From contig NZ_CP133472.1 in assembly GCF_031191545.1 (NCBI RefSeq), positions 372,001 to 436,000 on the forward strand: 64,000 nt of DNA, written 5' to 3'. The DNA is from Schaalia odontolytica (lineage in GTDB: Bacteria > Actinomycetota > Actinomycetes > Actinomycetales > Actinomycetaceae). The notes under the pieces are model-generated. The model did not search any database. It saw nothing but the letters and a program-made list of their open reading frames with translations, and was not told where the DNA came from. Below, piece by piece: positions 26,492 to 34,636 of the stretch. Both the position numbers and the translations under genes were made by a program. Each line of letters starts with the position of its first letter. Within the stretch, counting starts at the first letter, position 1.

Positions 26492-27622
26492 GTACCGATG
26501 AAGATACACGCCAACACGGAGCATGGTTTTCCATGCCTTTCCCGATTAACGTCGACAATCTCTTCACGTTCAAGGATCAATGCGAACAAGCTTCCGGCGC
26601 ATTGCATACCGCAGACGGAGATACAGTGCGCGCTTCCTCCATTGTCGGCCAGCAGGAGGCACTTCTTGTCGACCCATGTCAGCACGATTTACAAATCGTA
26701 TCGGACGTGTGTGAAGAAATCTCCAACGATCTGAAAGCACTCACGAACGCTGTATCCGAACTCGCCTGGTCGATGAAGTCAGTACGTGAGGAGTACAAGG
26801 GAATCGCGCAGAAAGCCCAAGACTGTGGTCTGATCGTCGAAGGCGACACAGTGACCCTATTCGATGAGTCGGACGATGACCTTGTCCATAGTTTTAATGA
26901 GCTGCAAGCGCAAGCTGAGGTCCAGCGGTTGAATTATGAACGCGCCGAGCACGTGTTTTCACTTGCGTTAGACAGTCTCAAAGTGGACGCCTATGAGCAA
27001 TGGATTGAGCCCGTTTTCAACGGACTCAAAAGCCAGTTCGTTTTGGACGATGAGCACCCTGACGCTAACGCTCTCCCCTACACGATGGGTTTAATTGACC
27101 TTGGTGGTAATTCTGTAGCCGCAACCACGATGATGCGCTACAGGGGAGGTTATACGCCCCCCCGCGGGATACTTCGCCAACGGCGACCTGCAAGCTTGGA
27201 CATTCCGTCCCACGGGGACACAAGTCATAGAACCGGCTGGCACACGAACGATAGCTCCGATAGCCTCGAAAGCTGGAAAGGTTGCCGGCGTAGCGGGGGC
27301 GGTCGTCGACGGAGGTATCACCGCCTATGACACCTACCAAACCGATACCGAGCAGCACCCCGAATGGAGCGAGGGCCACAAGGTTGCGCGGGCAGGCGTG
27401 AAGGGGACCTTCACAGGTCTTGGCACATGGGGAGGTGCCTGGTTAGGAGCCAAAGGCGGTGCCGCCATCGGCGCTGCAGTCTCGGGGCCTTTCGCCCCCA
27501 TTGGTGCCGTTGTTGGCGGCGTTGTCGGCGGCGTCATCGGAGGAGTGGCTGGCCACTACTTAGGAGAAACGGTTGGAGATGCAGCCAATGAGGGCATCGT
27601 TGACCCCTTAAATGGAGCTTGA
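26488..27622 (+). CDS. polymorphic toxin with glycine-zipper tip, frame interrupted at a C7 tract
   Basis: Two frames that fit together as one ~375-residue protein. Frame 1 (26488 to about 27156) gives a helical N-terminal region rich in heptads, with SNDLKALTNAVSELAWSMK and NELQAQAEVQRLNYERAEHVF, like LXG/WXG-type secreted toxins. Frame 2 continues to TGA 27620-27622: YFANGDLQAWTFRPTGTQV, then GVAGAVVDGGITAYDTY and a tail of Gly-x3-Gly repeats (GAWLGAKGGAAIGAAVSG, GAVVGGVVGGVIGGVAG). The break is at CCCCCCC, 27157-27163: one C fewer restores the frame. As written, frame 1 runs on to 27330 as an unrelated Arg-rich tail. Gly-zipper tips insert in membranes in known toxins such as TelE; pore formation here is inference. 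Confidence 0.6.
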
Positions 27623-27745
27623 GCACATGAAAGATAATTTGAACATCGCTATTATTGGTATCGGATTAGGGCTGTTTGGAGCAGCGGTGTGGTACGCCGA
27701 GATGTTCACAGACTCAAAGGCTGCGAACCTGTGGCGCCGAATGAA
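27522..27745 (+). repeat. 224-bp direct repeat, copy 1 (copy 2 at 28095-28318)
   Basis: Two copies 573 bp apart differing at one base that I can find (ACGGTTGG against ACTGTTGG). Each spans the last ~33 codons of the toxin tip and the first ~40 codons of the immunity-like gene. Outside the repeat the two immunity genes diverge and then converge again near their ends. Confidence 0.9.
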
Positions 27746-28055
27746 CGGCAAAGGAAGAATCAGTAGAAATTATGCTGCTATCGGAGCACCCGCATTTGCA
27801 TGCATTTTTCTTCTCGGCGGCATCCTAGGATTGATCAATTATTTTCAACTACCGGGGATTTTGTCGCGCATTGCCGCCATTTCAATCCTAGTATTTCTAT
27901 CTTTCTTCCTCATTGGCCTTCTGCCCATCAAGTTTCCCCGGTGGGTCTACGCCGATTGGCAGTACGCCAAGCGCCATGGGCTCTTAGACGACGATGGCAA
28001 CATCGATCGGGAAGCGTGGGCCCGTCACCACGCCAACAAAAGGGATCTATGGTGA
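27627..28055 (+). CDS. immunity-like membrane protein, copy 1
   Basis: 142 residues from ATG 27627 (GGAG 9 nt upstream; ATG 27612 is in frame but lacks a ribosome site). Three hydrophobic segments: LNIAIIGIGLGLFGAAVWYA, AFACIFLLGGILGLINYF, and ISILVFLSFFLIGLLPI, with a conserved cytosolic end FPRWVYADWQYAKRHGLLDDDGNID. It follows the glycine-zipper tip within 5 bp. Small membrane proteins encoded directly after membrane-acting toxins are usually their immunity proteins; that is the likely role, inferred from position and the linked duplication. Confidence 0.6.
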   Translation: MKDNLNIAIIGIGLGLFGAAVWYAEMFTDSKAANLWRRMNGKGRISRNYAAIGAPAFACIFLLGGILGLINYFQLPGILSRIAAISILVFLSFFLIGLLPIKFPRWVYADWQYAKRHGLLDDDGNIDREAWARHHANKRDLW

Positions 28056-28195
28056 TGAACGGCCACGATAACCCTCAGGCAGGTGTTATTGGCCTTGTCG
28101 GCGGCGTCATCGGAGGAGTGGCTGGCCACTACTTAGGAGAAACTGTTGGAGATGCAGCCAATGAGGGCATCGTTGACCCCTTAAATGGAGCTTGA
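28049..28195 (+). CDS. orphan toxin tip (glycine-zipper fragment)
   Basis: 48 codons from ATG 28049: a unique start MVMNGHDNPQAGVI then GLVGGVIGGVAGHYLGE and the same C-terminus as the toxin (ANEGIVDPLNGA). It overlaps the stop of the first immunity gene. This is the arrangement of orphan tip-immunity pairs in Rhs, CDI and LXG loci, where a displaced toxin end is kept next to its immunity gene as a donor for recombination. Probably not an active toxin by itself. Confidence 0.6.
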   Translation: MVMNGHDNPQAGVIGLVGGVIGGVAGHYLGETVGDAANEGIVDPLNGA

Positions 28196-28199
28196 GCAC

Positions 28200-28625
28200 A
28201 TGAAAGATAATTTGAACATCGCTATTATTGGTATCGGATTAGGGCTGTTTGGAGCAGCGGTGTGGTACGCCGAGATGTTCACAGACTCAAAGGCTGCGAA
28301 CCTGTGGCGCCGAATGAATGGAAAAGGGCAGATTAGCAGAAACTACGCTGCTATTGGCGCACCTGCGTTGGTTATCATTTTCTTTGTTGCCGGTATATCT
28401 GGAATTGTCAGATATTACAGCCTTCCTAGACTTTGGCTTACAAGCATCGCAGCAGTAGCGTTATTCGCTGCTGCTTGCACACTCATTGCTCTTCTTCCAA
28501 TTAGGTTTCCTCGCTGGCTGTACGCCGATTGGCAGTACGCCAAGCGGCACGGGCTCCTGGATGAGAACGGAAACATTGATCAGGAGGCGTACAAGAAGCA
28601 CGCGAGAGGGAAGGGATTCTGGTGA
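28200..28625 (+). CDS. immunity-like membrane protein, copy 2
   Basis: 141 residues. The first ~40 are identical to copy 1 because of the 224-bp repeat; the middle membrane segments differ (ALVIIFFVAGISGIVRYY, SIAAVALFAAACTLIALLPI), while the end FPRWLYADWQYAKRHGLLDENGNID is again nearly the same. Divergence confined to the second and third membrane segments suggests that these decide which toxin variant is neutralised. Its TGA overlaps the GTG of the next gene. Confidence 0.6.
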   Translation: MKDNLNIAIIGIGLGLFGAAVWYAEMFTDSKAANLWRRMNGKGQISRNYAAIGAPALVIIFFVAGISGIVRYYSLPRLWLTSIAAVALFAAACTLIALLPIRFPRWLYADWQYAKRHGLLDENGNIDQEAYKKHARGKGFW

Positions 28626-29113
28626 ACGAACAGGTAACAATGACCCTTTCCTCGGGATGGAGATTCCTGACCCCTGAGGAATACGCACAGCTCGGCCCCC
28701 TGGCAGATGATCCCAGCGTCCGTCTCGTCGCCATCGCTAAGACGAAAGATGAGGGAAACGTTCCAACCTTCGTGGTGACCGGCGGGGCGCTCAGCACCGA
28801 CGTGAGCGACGACGACGTCTACGCGGACAGCGTCAGGCAGGTGGAGGAAGCGTTGCCTGGGTTCCACCTTATTGATGACTTCGCGTGGCCGATGCTCCCC
28901 GAGGGCGCCCGCTGGCGCACTGGCGTGTACATTCTTGAAAATGTCTCTCTGACACTCAGCCAGCTCACGTGGATCACACGCACTGCGCCCACGACGCAGC
29001 AACCACCGCAGCGTTTCCTGTGGACCGCGACGTGTACGCGCCCCAGCGTCCTATTCCCAATGATCATCGATGATTTCATCACGATGGCTCAAACCCTGGA
29101 GGTGACACCATGA
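28622..29113 (+). CDS. unknown protein of the toxin island
   Basis: 163 residues from GTG 28622, overlapping the second immunity gene by four bases. No signal peptide or membrane segment. Mixed alpha/beta sequence with WRFLTPEEYAQLG, VPTFVVTGGALS and a C-terminal FLWTATCTRPSVLFPMIIDDF. The last part loosely resembles PsbP/LpqN/DcrB-like folds, where a strand is followed by a hydrophobic helix, but I would not name it. Tight overlap on both sides places it in the same transcript as toxin and immunity genes; it may be an accessory or second immunity factor. Confidence 0.55.
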   Translation: MNEQVTMTLSSGWRFLTPEEYAQLGPLADDPSVRLVAIAKTKDEGNVPTFVVTGGALSTDVSDDDVYADSVRQVEEALPGFHLIDDFAWPMLPEGARWRTGVYILENVSLTLSQLTWITRTAPTTQQPPQRFLWTATCTRPSVLFPMIIDDFITMAQTLEVTP

Positions 29114-29874
29114 GCGACCATCCAATCGAAAGCGACTCCTCGGATCAGATCATCGTCACCGTCGAGCAGGCAGATGCCCTACTCGAGATGATTGCCAGTG
29201 ACGAGAATGCCGGGCGTATTTCAAGCGCCGCTCTCTCCAGCGGACTGGTGTCGCTCGGACTGGCCGGCGCCAACGGGTTGTCCGGCGATTCCGCACGCAT
29301 CCTCGAGCCAGTGCGAGCAGCTCACACCCAAATTGCGATCCGCGTCGTATCCCCTAGCATGCGCGGGGTCATACGCGACTGGAGGATCTGGCCAACAATG
29401 CCTCGCTCCGTCGTCATGCGTTCCGACGTGGACGGCGTGCACTTCAGCCAGGTCGATTACTGCGAGGTCCCCCATATCTTGGCCTTCGCCTCCCTGCTGC
29501 ACGCAGGCCCCACCATCCACGATGGGCCTCCTTACATTCCCGCGGATTTCGTCGCTGCGATTCGTGCCCTGGATGTACAGCGCGCTCAGGATGTACTGAA
29601 CGATCTCGTGACATATGGTCCCGCTGAGTCACACTTCGCCCAGGACTGCGTCTCGGGACACTGGAGCGTCGTAACATGCGTGCGCGAGGAGACATACCGT
29701 CGCAAGTGGCAAACCGGCTTACACTATGACTGTTTCGTGACAGACCATCTGCACGCACAAATCCACGCGCCACTTGACGAGGAAGCTCTCGCCCGCCTGT
29801 CAGCCGATCCAACACTGGACGCACCGCCACGCGCAGCGATATGGGCGATGATGATGGGAATGCTCGCCCCCTAG
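29110..29874 (+). CDS. unknown protein of the toxin island, possibly EspG-like
   Basis: 254 residues, ATGA overlap with the preceding gene. Soluble, no signal peptide. Contains IIVTVEQADALLEMIASDE, a central AHTQIAIRVVSPS segment and YRRKWQTGLHYDCFVTDH near the C-terminus. Its size, the mixed alpha/beta character and its place at the end of a WXG-type operon are reminiscent of EspG-family chaperones of type VII secretion, but I see no diagnostic motif, so this is a guess. The island ends here; 15 bp later the duplicated antiporter tail begins. Confidence 0.5.
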   Translation: MSDHPIESDSSDQIIVTVEQADALLEMIASDENAGRISSAALSSGLVSLGLAGANGLSGDSARILEPVRAAHTQIAIRVVSPSMRGVIRDWRIWPTMPRSVVMRSDVDGVHFSQVDYCEVPHILAFASLLHAGPTIHDGPPYIPADFVAAIRALDVQRAQDVLNDLVTYGPAESHFAQDCVSGHWSVVTCVREETYRRKWQTGLHYDCFVTDHLHAQIHAPLDEEALARLSADPTLDAPPRAAIWAMMMGMLAP

Positions 29875-29889
29875 TTTTCCCCCGAGCGG

Positions 29890-29952
29890 GCGCGGGCCTG
29901 GACGAGGCCGTGGCCGACATCAGCGACAACGAGTGAGCCAGCCGTCCTGACA
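29890..29952 (+). repeat. second copy of the antiporter gene 3' end
   Basis: 63 bp matching 25964-26026 at 58 positions, including the last 16 codons, the stop (GAGTGAGCCAGC) and 12 bp beyond. The hairpin that follows (29958-29995) also corresponds to the antiporter terminator. The 3.9-kb island lies exactly between the two copies. Confidence 0.85.
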
Positions 29953-29957
29953 CAAGC

Positions 29958-29995
29958 GCCGAGAGGGCAGAGCCATGCGGCTCCTCGCCTCTCGA
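29958..29995. terminator. terminator at the right edge of the toxin island
   Basis: Imperfect hairpin CGAGAGGGCAGAGCC / GGCTCCTCGCCTCTCG with loop ATGC. Serves the island genes (+) and possibly the GDPD gene (-, stop at 30008). Confidence 0.65.
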
Positions 29996-30007
29996 GGCGT
30001 CCTGACC

Positions 30008-30835
30008 TCAGTCCCTGGGGCCCGAAACAGAACCGGGAGCCGGGGGCTGCGTCCACAGGCCCCGCTGGTCCAGGAAGTCGCGCAGGAAGACGGGTCGGTC
30101 GGTGATGATGCCGTCGACGCCGACCTCGAGGAGGCGCAGCACGTCGGCCACCGTGTTGATGGTCCACACGTGTACAGCCAGGCCGAGGGTGTGGGCGGTG
30201 GCTACGAAGCGCTCATCGACGACGCGGATGGGGCCCTGGTGCATGGGGACCTGAGCGGCCATTGCTCCCCGGCACGGGCCGGGCACATGCCACCAGGCGG
30301 GGTTCGTGGCGCTCTTTGCAGCACCCACGAGGCGTACGACGGCCTCGGTGCCCAGCGACGTCGAAACCGCACGGGCCGGATCCGAAGCCGCGATGTCACG
30401 CACGGCGCGCAGGCGCGGCTCGGAGAAGGAGGCCACGAGCACGCGATCGGCCGCGCCGTGGTCGGCGATGACGTCCAGAAGCGGGCCTTCCACGCCCGCC
30501 TCCTTCGCGTCGATGTTGAAGTACATGTCCGGGAAGGCCTCGAGCACCTGGGCGAGCAGCGGCATCTGCTCCCCGGATTCACGATGGCGCAGCTTGGACA
30601 GCTCGCGCCACGTCAGCTGCGCGATCGCACCGCTTCCGTCGTAGCAGCGGTCCACGGTCTCGTCGTGGCAGACGACAACCTTGCCGTCGGCGGTCACGTG
30701 GGCGTCGGTCTCCACGTGACGGATCCCAGCCTCGTACACGTGAGTGAAAGCGCTCATCGTGTTCTCGGGGGCCTCCTCGCTGCCGCCGCGGTGGGCGAAG
30801 ACGATGGGTCCCTGACGCATGGTGACGGGCATCAT
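30008..30835 (-). CDS. glycerophosphodiester phosphodiesterase family protein
   Basis: 275 residues. GDPD TIM-barrel motifs: VFAHRGGSEEAPENTMSAF (His-Arg metal and phosphate site), VETDAHVTADGKVVVCHDETVDR (acidic metal ligands and second His), FNIDAKE, and the C-terminal VHVWTINTVADVLRLLEVGVDGIITDRP. Hydrolyses glycerophosphodiesters to glycerol 3-phosphate and an alcohol. No signal peptide, so cytosolic. ATG 30835 overlaps the stop of the upstream peptidase gene (ATGA), so the two are cotranscribed; the longer frame to 30883 would run inside that gene and is unlikely. Confidence 0.92.
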   Translation of the reverse strand: MMPVTMRQGPIVFAHRGGSEEAPENTMSAFTHVYEAGIRHVETDAHVTADGKVVVCHDETVDRCYDGSGAIAQLTWRELSKLRHRESGEQMPLLAQVLEAFPDMYFNIDAKEAGVEGPLLDVIADHGAADRVLVASFSEPRLRAVRDIAASDPARAVSTSLGTEAVVRLVGAAKSATNPAWWHVPGPCRGAMAAQVPMHQGPIRVVDERFVATAHTLGLAVHVWTINTVADVLRLLEVGVDGIITDRPVFLRDFLDQRGLWTQPPAPGSVSGPRD

Positions 30836-31887
30836 GAGCAAGACTCCTGTCCGAGATAAAGAGCTTTGTTTGTCTGCATCCACGCCTCGGGGTCCACCGG
30901 GGTGTTCGAGGAGTCGTGAATCTCGAAGTGCAGGTGCGGGCCCGTCGACCAGCCGTTATTTCCGACCGCGCCGATGACCTGCCCGGCGGTGACGGTGTCG
31001 CCGACCTTCACCGTAATCTTGTTCATGTACTGGTGAAGGTAGGCTGAGTAGAAGACGGTGCCGTCGGACTTCGTGTGCTTGATCTGCACGTAAGCACCCG
31101 AGCGAGAGTTCTCCGAAACCTCCTCGACGACGCCGCCGTACACGGAGGTGATGGGCGTGTCGAGCGGGGCTGCCATGTCAATCCCCTCATGGGCGAGGAG
31201 CTGACCTGACACGGGCGAAATACGCATCGTGAAGGGCGAGGTCACGGTGTATGTGCCCTGGGCGAGCGGCCAGTAGATCGTGTCGGCGACGACGCGCACG
31301 TTGCGGTTTCCATCCGCGCCGGCGCCCGAGGCGCATCCGGTGATGGAGACGGGGGCATTGGCCTTGGCGCGCGAGTTCGCGGTGAGGGTGCCGTCCAGGG
31401 CGGTGGCCTGGGGCAGGGTCGTCGAGACGGCCCAGCTCGGGCCGCCCACCGAGATGCCGAAGGCGCGCGCGGGCACGGTCAGAGAGGAGTCGGAGCCGAC
31501 GCGTCCCGTCATGGGAACGGCGATCGTCGTACCCGCCAGGCCCATCACGAGGAGGGCGCGCAACGCGTATCCGACGGGGTGGACATTTGCGCGTCGCGAA
31601 CCCCCGGGCGAGGACTCTTCCTCGGGTTCGCCCTCAGTCTCTCCAGACGGGGCGGACGAGGCAGTGGCCTCCTCGTCGGGGTCGGGCTCGTCGTCGGGCG
31701 ACGAGGCGGGCAGGGACGGGGGTTCCTCCACTGCTTTCTTCGCGGCCGGGGGCGGTGGAGGGGCGACGGGTTCGTCACCGAGCGGAATCTCGGCGGTAAT
31801 CGGGTTGTCCCGGGACTCGTCCCGGTTCTCGGAGCGCGCTGCGCGCAGCTGCGACCGCTTCGGCAGCGGGCATTCAGTGTCGCTCAC
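30832..31887 (-). CDS. membrane-anchored M23-family peptidase
   Basis: 351 residues. Residues 1-100 are hydrophilic, acidic and proline-rich, then one membrane segment around 108-128 (LRALLVMGLAGTTIAVPM), then an extracellular part ending in a LytM/M23 domain (about 215-340) with zinc ligands in AHEGIDMAAP (HxxxD) and HLHFEIH (HxH). The family cuts peptide cross-links in peptidoglycan or, when degenerate, activates amidases; here the metal ligands are intact. Upstream of and overlapping the GDPD gene. Confidence 0.88.
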   Translation of the reverse strand: MSDTECPLPKRSQLRAARSENRDESRDNPITAEIPLGDEPVAPPPPPAAKKAVEEPPSLPASSPDDEPDPDEEATASSAPSGETEGEPEEESSPGGSRRANVHPVGYALRALLVMGLAGTTIAVPMTGRVGSDSSLTVPARAFGISVGGPSWAVSTTLPQATALDGTLTANSRAKANAPVSITGCASGAGADGNRNVRVVADTIYWPLAQGTYTVTSPFTMRISPVSGQLLAHEGIDMAAPLDTPITSVYGGVVEEVSENSRSGAYVQIKHTKSDGTVFYSAYLHQYMNKITVKVGDTVTAGQVIGAVGNNGWSTGPHLHFEIHDSSNTPVDPEAWMQTNKALYLGQESCS

Positions 31888-31959
31888 GCTCTCCCCCCTC
31901 GTCTGTTCTCGTCACGGCTTGTTGACCTCAACCTAATGTACCTTGCTGATCGCGCCTCG

Positions 31960-32994
31960 TCACGGGCGCTGGAGAACGTCGCGCACTTCGCCGACCAGCA
32001 ACTCGAGGATGTCTTCCAGGAAGAGGATGCCGACGACGCTTCCCGCGTCGCGGACGAGCGCACAGTGAACGCCGGTTCGCTGCATGTGACGCAAGGCGTC
32101 CTCAACCTGGTCGTCGGAAGACACAGCCTCGAGGCGGCGGATGCGCCACGGGGTGATCGGTTGTTCGCGCTCCTCGCCGGTGGCGTACAGGACGTCCTTG
32201 AGGTGCACGTAGCCGATGATGTCGCCGTCCTCTCGGACGATCGGGAAGCGCGAGTAGCCCGTGTGGGCAACCTGTTCCTCCACGTCGGCGGGGGTGGCAC
32301 CCTCGGGCAAGACCACGAGCGTGTCGAGGGGAACCATGGCGGTTCCGGCCGTCTCCTCGGAGAATTCCAGGGTACCGCTGAGCAGACCCAGTTCGTCGGT
32401 GAGAACGCCCTCGGCCTGGGAGGCCACGACGATGGATGCGACCTCCTCGACGGTGTAGGTCGACGAGATTTCCGAGCGCGGCTCGTAGCCGGCCAGGCGC
32501 ACGAACCAGTTCGCGAAACGATCCATGGCCTCGATGATGGGGCGCAGGACCCGACCCAGGCGCACGAGGACGGGGGCCAGGATCAGGAGCATGCGCACGG
32601 GCGCGGCGATCGAGATGTTCTTCGGGACCATTTCGCCAAAGACGACGTGGCAGAAGAGCACGATGACGAGGGCGGCAGCGAATCCGACGACGTGGCTGGT
32701 CGCCTCGAGAGCACCAAGGCGCTCAAGCGGCGACTCGACGAGGTGCGCGATAGCTGGCTCGGCGACGACGCCCAGCGTCGTGGACGCGACCGTCACGCCG
32801 AGCTGGCAGATCGCCAGCATCAGCGACACGTGCCTCAGGGCGTATAGGGCGTCGGCAGCGCCGCGCGCCCCCTCGTCGGCGAGCGGCTCGACCTGCGAGC
32901 GGCGCGTCGAGGTGACGGCGAACTCGCCGGCGACGAAGAATGCGTTGACGGCCAGCAGCGCCACGGTGATGGCCAGACCCACTCCGACGCTCAC
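31960..32994 (-). CDS. CNNM/CorC-type membrane protein with CBS pair (second of two)
   Basis: 344 residues: DUF21/CNNM transmembrane domain (about 1-190, three or four membrane segments, FFVAGEFAVTSTRRSQVEPLA and FGEMVPKNISIA) and a tandem CBS pair (about 205-335; GYSRFPIVREDGDIIGYVHLKDVL). The C-terminal CorC/HlyC domain present in its partner is absent. Members transport or regulate Mg2+ or Co2+. GTG 32994 overlaps the stop of the upstream partner (GTGA), so the two may form a heteromer. Confidence 0.88.
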   Translation of the reverse strand: MSVGVGLAITVALLAVNAFFVAGEFAVTSTRRSQVEPLADEGARGAADALYALRHVSLMLAICQLGVTVASTTLGVVAEPAIAHLVESPLERLGALEATSHVVGFAAALVIVLFCHVVFGEMVPKNISIAAPVRMLLILAPVLVRLGRVLRPIIEAMDRFANWFVRLAGYEPRSEISSTYTVEEVASIVVASQAEGVLTDELGLLSGTLEFSEETAGTAMVPLDTLVVLPEGATPADVEEQVAHTGYSRFPIVREDGDIIGYVHLKDVLYATGEEREQPITPWRIRRLEAVSSDDQVEDALRHMQRTGVHCALVRDAGSVVGILFLEDILELLVGEVRDVLQRP

Positions 32995-34316
32995 TGCTCC
33001 TCCTCCTGATCGTCGCCGGACGCGGGCGTGATGGCCACCTGGGCGACGCGTCGTCCCTGCATCTGAGCGACCTCGATGCCGACGCCGTCGACGATCACGC
33101 GCGATCCGACGACGGGGATCTCACCGAGCTCGTTCATGACGAGGCCGCCGATGGTGTCGTAGGGGCCGTCCTCGGGCAGGTTGATGTCCGTTCGGCGCGC
33201 GAGTTCGTCGGGGCGCAGCGTGCCGGGCACGAGGAGGGTGCCGTCGGGGCGCGGCCGAATGCCCAGGCGCCGCTGGTCGTGCTCGTCGGAGACTTCGCCA
33301 ACGATCTCTTCGACGACGTCCTCGAGGGTCACGATGCCGGAGACTCCGCCGTATTCGTCGACGACGACGGCCATCTGCAGGCCCTCGTCGCGCAGCTGAA
33401 CCATGAGGGGGCCGATCGGGACGGTCTCGGGAACCGAGGGCGCATCGGTCATGAGAGAGGAAGAAATGACGGGGACCTCGGCTCGGCGCTCGGCGGGCAC
33501 GGCGACCGCTCGGCGCAGGGAGACCAGGCCGAGTATGTCGTCGGAGTCGTCGCCGATGACCGGGAATCGCGAGTGTCCGGTTTCGCGCGCCAGGTCGAGC
33601 ACGTCCTGGGCGCTGTCGCCCTCGCTGAGGGTGTGGAGGCGGCCGCGGTCGGTCATGACGTCGGCGGCGCTCAGGGTGGACATGCGGATCGTGTTGACGA
33701 AGAGGTCGGCGGTGGACGTGTCGAAGGTGCCTTCTTCGACGGAATGCTCCACGAGGGCGGTCAGCTCGGAGGCGGAGCGCGCCGAGGAGATCTCCTCCTG
33801 CGGCTCGATGCCCATGCGGGCAAGCACCCAGTTCGCGGTTCCGCCCAGCACCCAGATCACGGGGCGGGCGACGGCTGTGAAGGCCATCTGGAAGGGGACG
33901 ACGCGCACGGCCATGGCCAGGGGGTGGGCAAGGGCGAGATTCTTGGGAACGAGTTCGCCGAAGAGCATCGAAAAGACATTGATACAGGTCGCGGCGGCAA
34001 AGGCCGCGATACCGGTTGCCAGGCCCCACGCGAGGCCTACCGATCCGAGCAGATCCTCAAGGAGGTCAGCCAGCGCGCTCTGCGTCGTGTAGCCGAGCAG
34101 GATCGTGGTCAGCGTTATGCCCACCTGGGCGCCCGACAGCTGGGTGGACAGGGTGCGGGTGGCGCGCAGGACGGAGGCGGCGCCACGGTCCCCCTCCTCG
34201 GCCTTCTTGTCGAGGACGGCCTGGTCGACGGCGACGAGGGAGAACTCCGCGGACACGAAGACGAAGGTGCCGGCTGTGAGGACGATACCGAGCACAAGCA
34301 TGAGGGCAGTCGTCAT
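32991..34316 (-). CDS. CNNM/CorC-type membrane protein with CBS pair and CorC domain (first of two)
   Basis: 441 residues from ATG 34316. CNNM domain with VFVSAEFSLVAVDQAVLDKKA and FGELVPKNLALAHP, two CBS motifs (TGHSRFPVIGDDSDDILGLV; VVVDEYGGVSGIVTLEDVVE), and a C-terminal CorC_HlyC domain (DGTLLVPGTLRPDEL, DGPYDTIGGLVMNELGEIP). Complete architecture, predicted ion transport or regulation in the membrane. The longer frame to 34493 adds an implausible Arg-rich, Cys-containing stretch without a ribosome site. Divergent from kgd. Confidence 0.9.
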   Translation of the reverse strand: MTTALMLVLGIVLTAGTFVFVSAEFSLVAVDQAVLDKKAEEGDRGAASVLRATRTLSTQLSGAQVGITLTTILLGYTTQSALADLLEDLLGSVGLAWGLATGIAAFAAATCINVFSMLFGELVPKNLALAHPLAMAVRVVPFQMAFTAVARPVIWVLGGTANWVLARMGIEPQEEISSARSASELTALVEHSVEEGTFDTSTADLFVNTIRMSTLSAADVMTDRGRLHTLSEGDSAQDVLDLARETGHSRFPVIGDDSDDILGLVSLRRAVAVPAERRAEVPVISSSLMTDAPSVPETVPIGPLMVQLRDEGLQMAVVVDEYGGVSGIVTLEDVVEEIVGEVSDEHDQRRLGIRPRPDGTLLVPGTLRPDELARRTDINLPEDGPYDTIGGLVMNELGEIPVVGSRVIVDGVGIEVAQMQGRRVAQVAITPASGDDQEEEQ

Positions 34317-34636
34317 CGCGCGCCCCCTTCGACGAGGCCGGGGCGGGCCTTTGTCGTAGGCGCGGGCAGGTGGTGAGAAAGAGCGGCGAAAAAGCCGGCA
34401 GTGTCGCAGTCCATGATGGTTACAGTCTAGCGGCCCACGCCCTCTCCCCCGTCGCGCATTTCCACACACCGCAAGGCATGTGCCAACAATCATTCTTCAA
34501 CGGACCAAAGGCCCTTGAAGTACACGCCAAAGGTGTACCAGGTTTCGTGAAGACCATCACGCGGCGGTAGGATTACTCGAGTATGGCCGCGCGGGAAATG
34601 GCCTGATCGCGCGGCACGACACTTACGGAGGAATAC
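34317..34636. other. divergent intergenic region between the CNNM pair and kgd
   Basis: No gene recognised. It holds an inverted repeat GTACAC-N7-GTGTAC at 34520-34538 and, downstream, TTCGTG (34544) with TAGGAT (34568-34573), a plausible actinobacterial -10 for kgd. The palindrome would sit just upstream of the -35, a position typical of an activator or repressor site. Confidence 0.4.

Noticed and set aside
27157-27163. Frameshift in the toxin as plain sequencing error
   Set aside because: Cannot be excluded, but kept as a finding because homopolymer switching is biologically plausible; raw-read counts would settle it.
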